Source: Gemmatimonas sp. (GTDB lineage: Bacteria; Gemmatimonadota; Gemmatimonadetes; Gemmatimonadales; Gemmatimonadaceae). From it: a DNA stretch of 64,000 nucleotides. The DNA is taken from assembly GCA_011390805.1 (NCBI GenBank), contig JAABRT010000001.1, positions 124,001 to 188,000 on the forward strand, given 5' to 3'. Positions 27,011-34,062 of this stretch are shown piece after piece; within the stretch, counting starts at the first letter, position 1, and the number at the start of each line of letters is the position of its first letter. A program made the position numbers and the translations under genes. Under the pieces are notes generated by a model. It saw only the letters and a list, made by a program, of their open reading frames with translations. It made no database searches and was not told where the DNA came from.

Positions 27011-27781
27011 GTGGATTTGAAGGACCGCATTGTACTTGTAACCGGCGCCAGCCGCGGCGTGGGCGCCGCGCTCGCCCGTGAACTTGGCGCGCACCGCGCC
27101 TCCGTCTGTGTGAACTACCATAAAAGCGCACAAGCGGCGGCCGAGGTGGTGCGCGCGGTTGAAGCTGCCGGCGGTTCGGCCTTTGCGTACGGCGCAGACG
27201 TCACCGACGAGCAAGCCGTGCAGGCGATGGTGCATGCCACCGTCGAGCGTTTCGGGCGACTGGACGCGATCATAAACAACGCGCTGCCGCCTTATCAGTT
27301 CGATCCGGCTGCGCGGTACACTCGGCTGGAGACCGTGGCCTGGTCGGACTTCGAGACGCAGTTCGCCGGCGCCGTTCGCGGCGCGCTCAACACGACGCGC
27401 TCGGCGCTACCGCATCTGCGCGAACGCGGGTATGGAAAGATCGTGAACATCGCCACCAACCTGATCTACAATCCGGTGGTGACCTACCACGACTACACTA
27501 CGGCCAAAGCCGCGCTGCTGGGGCTCACGCGCACAATGGCCGCCGAGCTCGGGCCAGATGGGATCCGCGTGAATCTGGTGGCCGGTGGACTGCTTGATGT
27601 CACCGACGCCAGCGCGGTAACCACACCGGAGGTGTTCGGATTCATCGCGCAGGCGTCGCCGCTCCGGCGAGTAGTCACGCCGGCGGAGTTTGCGCGGGCC
27701 GTGCTGTTTTTTGTCTCGCCCTACAGCGACCCGATTACCGGGCAGTCGATTGCGGTGGATGGTGGCTTGACCATGGCGTGA
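27011..27781 (+). CDS. SDR-family oxidoreductase (FabG-like)
   Basis: This 256-residue short-chain dehydrogenase has the cofactor motif TGASRGVGAALA, NNA (IINNALPP) and the catalytic YTTAK. The usual catalytic Ser, 13 residues before the Tyr, is Thr (NIATNLIY). It has the C-terminal DPITGQSIAVDGGL signature of 3-oxoacyl-ACP reductases. It starts at GTG. The likely role is reduction of a beta-keto or similar substrate with NAD(P)H. The acyl-CoA ligase downstream (93 bases after) could share its pathway. Confidence 0.85.
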   Translation: MDLKDRIVLVTGASRGVGAALARELGAHRASVCVNYHKSAQAAAEVVRAVEAAGGSAFAYGADVTDEQAVQAMVHATVERFGRLDAIINNALPPYQFDPAARYTRLETVAWSDFETQFAGAVRGALNTTRSALPHLRERGYGKIVNIATNLIYNPVVTYHDYTTAKAALLGLTRTMAAELGPDGIRVNLVAGGLLDVTDASAVTTPEVFGFIAQASPLRRVVTPAEFARAVLFFVSPYSDPITGQSIAVDGGLTMA

Positions 27782-27874
27782 TACGGCGCTGGCGCGGCAA
27801 AGAGCAATGAGGCATAGTTGCGCACCCGGTTTGCATCGGGAGCACGCGTCCCCCCCCCACCGCCGAATCCCGCC

Positions 27875-29464
27875 ATGAGCACCCCACGCATCATTTCGAG
27901 CCCGTTTGCTGACATCGCGATTCCCGACATCGCACTGGTGCCGTTCGTACTGCAACACGCGGACGAGCTGTCAGACAAGCAGGCGATTGTGTGCGGTGTA
28001 ACTGGTCGCGGCTACACGTACGGCGAGTTGGCGCTCGCCGTGCGGCGCGTGGCCGCCGGCCTGCAAGCGCATGGAATCGGCAAGGGTGATGTGGTCGGGC
28101 TGGTAAGTCCGAACATTCCGGAGTTTGCCGTGGTGTTCTACGCGGTCACCAGCATTGGCGCGATCTGTTCCACTGTGAACCCGATTGCCACCGCCGAAGA
28201 AATCGGCGCGCAGTTCGCTGACAGCGAAGCCGTGTTGCTGGTAACCATTCCTGATCTGCTTGAGAAGTGTGCCACCGCATCGCGATTGGCGAGCACGGTG
28301 CGCGAGCTTGTGGTGATCGGTGAGGCCGATGGCGCGACGCCATTCTCCGAGCTGTTTGCACACGGCGATACGCCCACGCCGGTGACCATTGACCCGGCAC
28401 GTGATGTGTGCGTGCTGCCGTATTCGAGTGGCACCTCGGGCATTCCAAAGGGCGTCATGCTCACGCATCGCAACCTGGTGGCGAATCTCTGTCAGATTCA
28501 ATCGCCGGTACGCATGGTCAACGAGTCCGATACGCTGCTCGGTGTGCTGCCGTTCTTTCACATCTACGGCATGGTACCGATCCTGGGCGGTGTGCTGTCG
28601 CAAGGCGCCACACTGGTCACGGTTCCGCGCTTTGACCTCGCGCAGGTGCTGGACATCATCCAGACACATCGCATCACGTTTGCACACGTGGTACCGCCAA
28701 TCGTATTGGCGTTGGCCAAACATCCCATTGTAGACAACTACGATTTGTCATCACTGCACACAGTGTTCAGTGGCGCGGCACCGCTTGGGGCAGAACTGAC
28801 TGAGGCGTGCGCGTCGCGGCTCGGCTGTCGGGTGCGGCAGGGTTACGGTCTCACCGAAACAAGTCCCGTCACGCACATCCATCCTTTGGAGAGCGATGTA
28901 GTGGACGGCGCGTCAGTTGGTCCGGCGATTGTGAACACGCAAGCGCGATTGGTTGATCCGGCCACGGGCGACGATGTGGCCACCGGTGAGCGCGGCGAAC
29001 TGTGGCTGCGCGGACCACAGGTCATGCTCGGCTACTTCAACAAGCCCGAAGCGACGTCGGCGTGCATGACGGACGATGGTTGGTTCAAGACGGGTGATGT
29101 AGCGGTGGTCAACGAGCGCGGCTGGTTTTCCATTGTGGACCGCGTGAAGGAGTTGATCAAATACAAAGGACTGCAGGTGGCGCCCGCCGAGCTGGAGGCA
29201 GTGCTGCTGTCAAATGCCGCGATTACCGATGCCGCGGTGATTCCCGTTCCCGATGACGAGGCGGGCGAAATTCCAAAAGCGTTTGTCGTGATCCGCGCGC
29301 CGATCACGGCCGACGAAGTCATGGCGTTTGTAGCCGAGCGCGTGTCGCCGTACAAAAAAGTGCGACAAGTGGAGTTCGTTGACGCGATTCCGAAGTCACC
29401 GTCGGGGAAGATTCTGCGGCGGTTGCTGGTAGACCGGGAGCGGGCGAAAGCGGTGGGTGGGTGA
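27875..29464 (+). CDS. AMP-binding acyl/aryl-CoA ligase (4CL-like)
   Basis: This is a 529-residue adenylate-forming enzyme. P-loop-type motif LPYSSGTSGIPKGVMLTH, VLPFFHIYGM, GYGLTETSPV, GWFKTGDVA and the hinge and lysine motifs (VDRVKELIKYKGLQVAPAEL, PKSPSGKILRR) are all intact. It activates a carboxylate with ATP and forms the CoA thioester. The pattern is closest to 4-coumarate-CoA ligase-like enzymes, but the acid is unknown. ATG 27875 follows a run of nine C residues (27850-27858). The frame is open further upstream to 27818, so that tract lies in the leader or, if the upstream start is used, in the coding part. Confidence 0.9.
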   Translation: MSTPRIISSPFADIAIPDIALVPFVLQHADELSDKQAIVCGVTGRGYTYGELALAVRRVAAGLQAHGIGKGDVVGLVSPNIPEFAVVFYAVTSIGAICSTVNPIATAEEIGAQFADSEAVLLVTIPDLLEKCATASRLASTVRELVVIGEADGATPFSELFAHGDTPTPVTIDPARDVCVLPYSSGTSGIPKGVMLTHRNLVANLCQIQSPVRMVNESDTLLGVLPFFHIYGMVPILGGVLSQGATLVTVPRFDLAQVLDIIQTHRITFAHVVPPIVLALAKHPIVDNYDLSSLHTVFSGAAPLGAELTEACASRLGCRVRQGYGLTETSPVTHIHPLESDVVDGASVGPAIVNTQARLVDPATGDDVATGERGELWLRGPQVMLGYFNKPEATSACMTDDGWFKTGDVAVVNERGWFSIVDRVKELIKYKGLQVAPAELEAVLLSNAAITDAAVIPVPDDEAGEIPKAFVVIRAPITADEVMAFVAERVSPYKKVRQVEFVDAIPKSPSGKILRRLLVDRERAKAVGG

Positions 29465-29524
29465 ACCCACACGAACGAGCCAAGGCGTGGTACGGTGTGG
29501 CTCGTACCGTGTGGATTTCCTGAG

Positions 29525-30130
29525 TCAGTGCTGTGCGAGCCGCGCGCGTTCGGCCTTTGCGGCCGCGTCATTGGCGAGCGGTCCTTCGTACAAATCGAGC
29601 AACCGGCGACTGCACTGCATTGCACCATCACGCCCGCGTTGGCCCCCGGCTGCCTGCCACTCGCGTCGCGCCCGCCCATACGCGCGAGCCGCCGCCTCGT
29701 ACGCACCGATTTGCATGCTCAACAGATCGCCGAGTGTTTGCGCAATCTCAGCTCCCGTTTCGCCTTGATGCGCGTACATCGCTTCGGTGAGCTGTGCGGC
29801 CGCTTCGTCGTATTGCCGACGCACGATCAGTCCCTGAATCGGAGACAGGGAAAAGTGCGGCGTGGTGGATGCGCCACCGGTGAGGCCTGTGGCGTGCAAC
29901 AAGGTTTTGCTGATCCCGGTTGAGAGCGCGTGATGCAGCCACAGCGTGAGCGCACCGGAGACGATGCTCGCGGCGAGAATGGAAACACAGAGCACGAGCA
30001 CTCCGAGTTTTCCGGGCGGCCGAGGGACATAGGCCGCTACGGGAACTGCCAGCACACCCATGCTGACCAGCGCGTAGCCACCGGCCTGCACCACGGAGTA
30101 TGTGCGTTCAGTGCTGGAATGGTCGTGCAT
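29525..30130 (-). CDS. two-helix membrane protein with helical repeat tail
   Basis: This is a 201-residue protein of unknown family. Two hydrophobic segments near the N-terminus (YALVSMGVLAVPVAAYV and LGVLVLCVSILAASIVSGAL) are followed by a cytoplasmic-type helical region. That region has TPR-like alanine patterns (QYDEAAAQLTEAMYAHQG, GAYEAAARAYGRARREWQ). It lies between the convergent ligase gene and tetR on the same strand. Confidence 0.6.
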   Translation of the reverse strand: MHDHSSTERTYSVVQAGGYALVSMGVLAVPVAAYVPRPPGKLGVLVLCVSILAASIVSGALTLWLHHALSTGISKTLLHATGLTGGASTTPHFSLSPIQGLIVRRQYDEAAAQLTEAMYAHQGETGAEIAQTLGDLLSMQIGAYEAAARAYGRARREWQAAGGQRGRDGAMQCSRRLLDLYEGPLANDAAAKAERARLAQH

Positions 30131-30249
30131 GCGAAGCTGTTTGGGTGTGGCTGGTGTGCTGGGCTACGGAGTCTTCCCTGTGGCCATGGACATACCGACG
30201 CCGTTGAGCGCAACAAGGTGCCAACCGACCACACAGAAACAGCAACGAC

Positions 30250-30810
30250 TCAAGTGCGCAGCAACAGCAGAACCATGCGTTTGAGCGTCTCAAGCGACGC
30301 GTGCAGGTGCGCCTCATCGCGCGCGAGCTTTTTGATACCACTTAACGTGGTGTGCAAAAAATCCGCGAGCTGCTCGGCCGACATGTCGGCGGCGTGAAGT
30401 TGCGTGAGGTACGGTGCGAGCAACCGCTCGAGCACTGCACGCGATCGCACCCCCGCATCACGAACTTCTTCCGCGCACGCGTCTGTGAGCCCTTCCACGA
30501 TGTCGTTGGTCTCGGGCGAGCTGTGCACCAGCTGATACGGACGCACAGCGAGCTCGCGAAAGATCACGTCGAGTTGCGCCGAAAGCGGCATGCTCGCACT
30601 GCAGTCGCGCTCGATCGCTTCGAGTGAGCGATCGGCGATAAGGCGCACCGTGCCGCGCAACAGCGCCTCCTTATTGCTGAACACCGTATACAGCGTTTGC
30701 CGGGACACACCCGCCTCGGTCGCGACATCGTGCATCGTGGTGCGACGAATGCCGTAACGCTGAATCACCCGGATTGCCGCCTCAATGAGTGTTTCTTGAC
30801 CAATTGACAT
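30250..30810 (-). CDS. TetR-family transcriptional regulator
   Basis: This is a 186-residue regulator. The N-terminal helix-turn-helix (IRRTTMHDVATEAGVSRQTL, then YTVFSNKEALLRGTV) is characteristic of TetR/AcrR proteins. The C-terminal ligand domain is all-helical. It is divergent from the membrane phosphoesterase gene, and inverted repeats lie between them, so local autoregulation and control of the phosphoesterase are likely. The ligand is unknown. Confidence 0.88.
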   Translation of the reverse strand: MSIGQETLIEAAIRVIQRYGIRRTTMHDVATEAGVSRQTLYTVFSNKEALLRGTVRLIADRSLEAIERDCSASMPLSAQLDVIFRELAVRPYQLVHSSPETNDIVEGLTDACAEEVRDAGVRSRAVLERLLAPYLTQLHAADMSAEQLADFLHTTLSGIKKLARDEAHLHASLETLKRMVLLLLRT

Positions 30811-30819
30811 GTGTACAAC

Positions 30820-30854
30820 TTGACAACTTTCGTTATTTTGTCAATATTACAAAA
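30820..30854. promoter_or_regulatory. overlapping inverted repeats, likely TetR operator
   Basis: TTGACAA (30820-30826) and TTGTCAA (30838-30844) form a 7-bp inverted repeat with 11 bases between. Overlapping it, TTTTGT (30836-30841) and ACAAAA (30849-30854) form a second one with 7 bases between. The region is AT-rich compared with its surroundings and sits between divergent genes. TTGACA at 30820 could also serve as a -35 box for the rightward gene. Confidence 0.6.
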
Positions 30855-30908
30855 ATACACAGTTTGTCTAAACGTCCAAGAGACCCGGTGTCCGGTAACG
30901 TGGTGGTC

Positions 30909-32114
30909 ATGGAAGTCGAACAACAGAAAGAACGCACGCCCGGCATTCCGCTCGCACCCGTGCTCGGTTTTGTGGCCGTGTGGATGGGGCTGTCGTGGCT
31001 GGCCATTGGCGCTGCACTGCACACCATGTTGCCCGGCGGCTGGGCAACGGTCGCGATGCTATCGGTGCTCAGCGCCCTGCCTGTTTGGCCGCTGAGCCTT
31101 GGTTTGAGCGGACGCATCTACCCCGGCGCAGCGTTGCGACTGTTCGTGATGCGCCCGTTCTGGTATCTGTTTCTGGCGCTCCCGCTGCTGGCACTCGCCA
31201 GCGCGACCGGAGCGGTGGTTGGATTTCCGTTTGGCGCGTCAGCCTATGTCGCGCGTGCGCTGATGGCCGCTACGGCGCTGTTGCTCACAGTGACCGCCGT
31301 CGCCGGGTACCTCGGTTCGCGTCGCCTTGTCACACGCCCGCTCGATGTGCGCATGCCCCGACTGTCGGCCGCCTTTGACGGACTGCGGATTGTTCAACTT
31401 TCCGATCTGCACATCGGTCCGCATACGTCGCGTCGCTTCCTCTCAGAGATTGCCAACGCTGTGCGCAAAGCATCACCCGATCTGATCGTCATGACGGGTG
31501 ATCAGGTTGATGATTTTGCCGATGATGTTGCGCCGTTCGCGCGCGCGCTCGGTGATTTGCGCGCGCCGCTTGGCGTGTATGCGATCGCGGGCAATCACGA
31601 TGTGTACGCAGGCTGGCCGAGTGTTGCGCGTGGGCTGCGTGCGATTGGTATCAATGTGTTGGTGAATGAAAGCGTGGCTCTTGATCGTGACGGGTCGCGA
31701 TTGTGGCTCGCCGGTACGGGCGATCCGGCGGCGGCAGGCGGTCGTGGTGCACGCCGGCATCCCGCGGCACCCGATGTGGAACGCACGCTGCGCGATGTGC
31801 CGTCAGATGAACCAGTGATTGTTCTCGCGCACAATCCCGCGCTCTGGCCCGGGCTCGCACAACGCAGCGTTGATCTCACGCTCAGCGGGCACACGCATTA
31901 CGGGCAGCTCGCGCTGCCAAAGCGCAATTGGAGTCTGGCGTCTTCGTTTCTGGAACTCGCCATGGGTGTGCACCAACGCGGACGTGCGTTGCTGTACATC
32001 AATCCTGGTACGAACTACTGGGGCATTCCCTTTCGGCTTGGGACGCCGCCGGAAGTGACGGTGTTGACGCTGCGTGCTGGTGGCAGCGATGGCGCACGCA
32101 TTGTTGATGGCTAG
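30909..32114 (+). CDS. membrane-anchored metallophosphoesterase
   Basis: This is a protein of about 401 residues. Four hydrophobic segments fill the first 130 residues. A calcineurin-type domain with all metal motifs follows: VQLSDLHIGPH, MTGDQVDD, IAGNHDVYAG and LSGHTHYGQLALP. This architecture matches YkuE/YpbG-like membrane phosphoesterases, which act on envelope lipids or nucleotides. The start at ATG 30909 avoids reading through the operator region. Control by the divergent TetR protein is likely. Confidence 0.88.
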   Translation: MEVEQQKERTPGIPLAPVLGFVAVWMGLSWLAIGAALHTMLPGGWATVAMLSVLSALPVWPLSLGLSGRIYPGAALRLFVMRPFWYLFLALPLLALASATGAVVGFPFGASAYVARALMAATALLLTVTAVAGYLGSRRLVTRPLDVRMPRLSAAFDGLRIVQLSDLHIGPHTSRRFLSEIANAVRKASPDLIVMTGDQVDDFADDVAPFARALGDLRAPLGVYAIAGNHDVYAGWPSVARGLRAIGINVLVNESVALDRDGSRLWLAGTGDPAAAGGRGARRHPAAPDVERTLRDVPSDEPVIVLAHNPALWPGLAQRSVDLTLSGHTHYGQLALPKRNWSLASSFLELAMGVHQRGRALLYINPGTNYWGIPFRLGTPPEVTVLTLRAGGSDGARIVDG

Positions 32115-32173
32115 TTCGCCATGCGAGGGATAGCCCGAGGGTGGTGGTGTGAGCCACGCGCGTAGAAGCGCGA

Positions 32174-32202
32174 TTGACATTTTAATGTCAAAACCGTAGC
32201 AT
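32174..32202 (+). promoter_or_regulatory. promoter and perfect palindrome of the second toxin-antitoxin pair
   Basis: TTGACATT-TT-AATGTCAA at 32174-32191 is a perfect 8-2-8 palindrome whose first six bases are a consensus -35 box. TAGCAT follows after 17 bases at 32197-32202. The antitoxin ATG (32209) is 6 bases after this -10 box, where transcription would start, so a leaderless mRNA is predicted. Binding of the RHH dimer to the palindrome would block the -35 box. Confidence 0.78.
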
Positions 32203-32208
32203 CAAAAC

Positions 32209-32454
32209 ATGCGCACGACAATCCGACTCGAGGACCATCTGTTGCGCGAGGCCAAAGCGCAGGCCGCGCGCGCGGGGCGCTCGCTCAACGATTTTATTGA
32301 GGAGGCGGTGCGGGCGGCCCTCTACAACGCGGGATCCAATCAGCCCGTACCACCACCACTCCCGCTTTTCCGCGGCGGCCGTGGACTGCGTGCCGGCGTG
32401 GACCTCGACAACAACGCCGCGCTGCTCGAACTGATGGACGACGATCGTTCGTGA
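32209..32454 (+). CDS. vapB: ribbon-helix-helix antitoxin
   Basis: This is an 81-residue protein. The RHH domain MRTTIRLEDHLLREAKAQAA plus RSLNDFIEEAVRAAL is followed by a proline-rich linker and an acidic tail (NNAALLELMDDD) for toxin binding. It overlaps the toxin by 4 bases (GTGA at 32451). Confidence 0.87.
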   Translation: MRTTIRLEDHLLREAKAQAARAGRSLNDFIEEAVRAALYNAGSNQPVPPPLPLFRGGRGLRAGVDLDNNAALLELMDDDRS

Positions 32455-32882
32455 TTGCGCCGGACGTGAACGTACTCGTCTACGCCGCGCGTGACGACGC
32501 GCCTCACCACGCGGCATTCCGCGATTGGCTGGAGTCGTCGCTCGCAGCGCTGGAGCCGGTCGGCGTCTCCGAGCTGGTCTTGTCAGGCGTAGTTCGTGTG
32601 CTGACCAACCATCGGATCTTTGACCCGCCCATGACCTTGGGTGACGCACTGGACTACGCCGAAGCGATCCGTCAGCATCCCCGGGTGGTTACGCTGCGAC
32701 CCGGGGCACGGCATTGGGATCTCTTCGCCGCCCTGTGCCGGCGCGGCGCGGTGCGCGGCAATCTGGTGGCCGATGCCTATCACGCAGCGCTCGCGATCGA
32801 GTCGGGCGCTGAGTGGATCACGACAGATAGGGACTTTGCTCGATTCCCGGGATTGCGTTGGCGCCATCCGCTGGGGGAGTGA
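32451..32882 (+). CDS. vapC: PIN-domain toxin
   Basis: This is a 143-residue PIN protein starting at GTG. Motifs: APDVNVLVYAARDDAPHH (Asp4), GVSELVLSGVVRV (Glu), GNLVADAYHAALAIE and TTDRDFARFPGLRW. It is of the VapC type common in actinobacterial and soil genomes. The ribonuclease target is unknown. Confidence 0.88.
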   Translation: MIAPDVNVLVYAARDDAPHHAAFRDWLESSLAALEPVGVSELVLSGVVRVLTNHRIFDPPMTLGDALDYAEAIRQHPRVVTLRPGARHWDLFAALCRRGAVRGNLVADAYHAALAIESGAEWITTDRDFARFPGLRWRHPLGE

Positions 32883-32889
32883 GGCGCGG

Positions 32890-32962
32890 ATTGCTGATCT
32901 TCACTCCGTCGATGGCGTGCTCGATCAGATCGGGCGACAGCTGCACGATCTCAGACATCTGA
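32890..32962 (-). pseudogene. fragment of a second PIN-toxin gene with internal deletion
   Basis: On the minus strand this stretch reads SEIVQLSPDLIEHAIDGVKISNP. It matches two separate parts of the PIN toxin encoded at 36946-37362 (EIVQLSPDLIERAID and VIDGVKITNP). The 38 codons between are missing. In the intact gene both edges carry TCGATG (36977-36982 and 37091-37096), 114 bp apart, so an in-frame deletion between 6-bp direct repeats explains it. The 5' part of the gene is also lost. Confidence 0.8.
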
Positions 32963-33048
32963 GTTGCATGCCTCGTGTCGGGTTCCGTCGCGCTGCTCCG
33001 ATTACACGGGTGTCCCGTTGGCTCAACCCACCCCGTGCCCCTTCTGCC

Positions 33049-33369
33049 ATGTTCTCCTTCTTCCGCTCCTACCGCGACGCCGAGCGTGCGGCACTGGCCC
33101 CGCTCGTCGACGCCGCGCTCGCACTCGATCCGGCCGACGTGCCGGGGTTTCTCGACGACCTGCGGCGCGATGCACCAACCGTGACGGCACGTCTGGAAGA
33201 CCTGCTGGGGCGTATACCGGCACCAACGCCCGAGCCAACGCGTGGCGTATCGCTGGATCGGCACGTGCCCGCGACCTCGTCGCCCGTGCAGTTGCGCCCC
33301 ACCAGTCAGCGCGGTAATCTGGCCGATGCGGAACCCGCGTCCGGAATGGCGCACACTGCGGCGGCCTGA
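33049..33369 (+). CDS. small helical protein before the sigma factor
   Basis: This is a 106-residue protein. The first 55 residues (AALAPLVDAALALDPADVPG, then FLDDLRRDAPTVTARLEDLL) resemble the N-terminal segment of the Ser/Thr kinase two genes downstream (LDAALDTLLDLDLAEREARL). The rest is proline-rich and low in structure. It ends 3 bases before the sigma gene start, so the two are co-transcribed. It may be a stand-alone copy of the kinase N-terminal module or a leftover. Confidence 0.5.
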   Translation: MFSFFRSYRDAERAALAPLVDAALALDPADVPGFLDDLRRDAPTVTARLEDLLGRIPAPTPEPTRGVSLDRHVPATSSPVQLRPTSQRGNLADAEPASGMAHTAAA

Positions 33370-33372
33370 CCC

Positions 33373-34062
33373 ATGCTCCACCTCGTGAAGACCGACGATC
33401 AGCTCACTGGCCCTGCGCTTGGCCCACTCGTCGAGCGCGCGGAGCGAGGCGACAAAACGGCGCGCGACCTGCTGTTCGCGACCATGTACGAGGAGCTGCA
33501 TCGGCTCGCGCGGCGGGAAGTCCGCCGACAGGGGCCCGACGGTCCGCTCGGCGCGACAACACTGCTGCATGAGGTCTACCTCGCCTTCGGGCGTCGCGAC
33601 CCATCCGTTTTCCCCGACCGGGCGCGCTTCCTCGCCTACGCCGCACGCGCGATGCGCGGCGTGGTGATAGACCGCGTCCGCGAGCGCAACGCGGCCAAGC
33701 GCGGTGGCGGCATTCGCGTCGCAACGCTCGACACCGACTTTGCAGAAGAGGTCACCGACGATCGGGAACTCCTTGAGGTGCAGGAGGCGCTCGAGCTGCT
33801 CGCCGGCGTGAACGCGGAGCTGGCACGCGTGGTGGACCTCCGTTTTTTCTGCGGCTTCTCGTTCACCGAGATCGCGGCGGTGCACAAGGTGTCGGAACGC
33901 ACGGTGCAGCGGCAATGGCGCAAGGCGCGCCTCATGCTGAAGCACGCGCTGGAGCACGGTCTGGCGTCACTCGAGGCGCTGGTGGGAGGCCGCGCGGCGG
34001 ATGGAAGCATGAAGTCCACGAGCGACGGGGCAACGGCGGTGCGTGCGCCAAGGGCGTCGTGA
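33373..34062 (+). CDS. ECF-type RNA polymerase sigma factor
   Basis: This 229-residue sigma-70 family protein is of the type that accompanies Ser/Thr kinases (TIGR02999-like). Region 2 contains GATTLLHEVYLAF and ARFLAYAARAMRGVVIDRVR. Region 4 is ELARVVDLRFFCGFSFTEIA plus VSERTVQRQWRKARLML. It is translationally coupled to the kinase gene (GTGA overlap), pointing to phosphorylation-linked control rather than a classical anti-sigma factor. Confidence 0.88.
   Translation: MLHLVKTDDQLTGPALGPLVERAERGDKTARDLLFATMYEELHRLARREVRRQGPDGPLGATTLLHEVYLAFGRRDPSVFPDRARFLAYAARAMRGVVIDRVRERNAAKRGGGIRVATLDTDFAEEVTDDRELLEVQEALELLAGVNAELARVVDLRFFCGFSFTEIAAVHKVSERTVQRQWRKARLMLKHALEHGLASLEALVGGRAADGSMKSTSDGATAVRAPRAS

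Noticed and set aside
32818-33957. 379-codon minus-strand open frame
   Set aside because: It is antisense to the small gene and sigma factor. Only its tail is meaningful, as the vapC fragment already listed.
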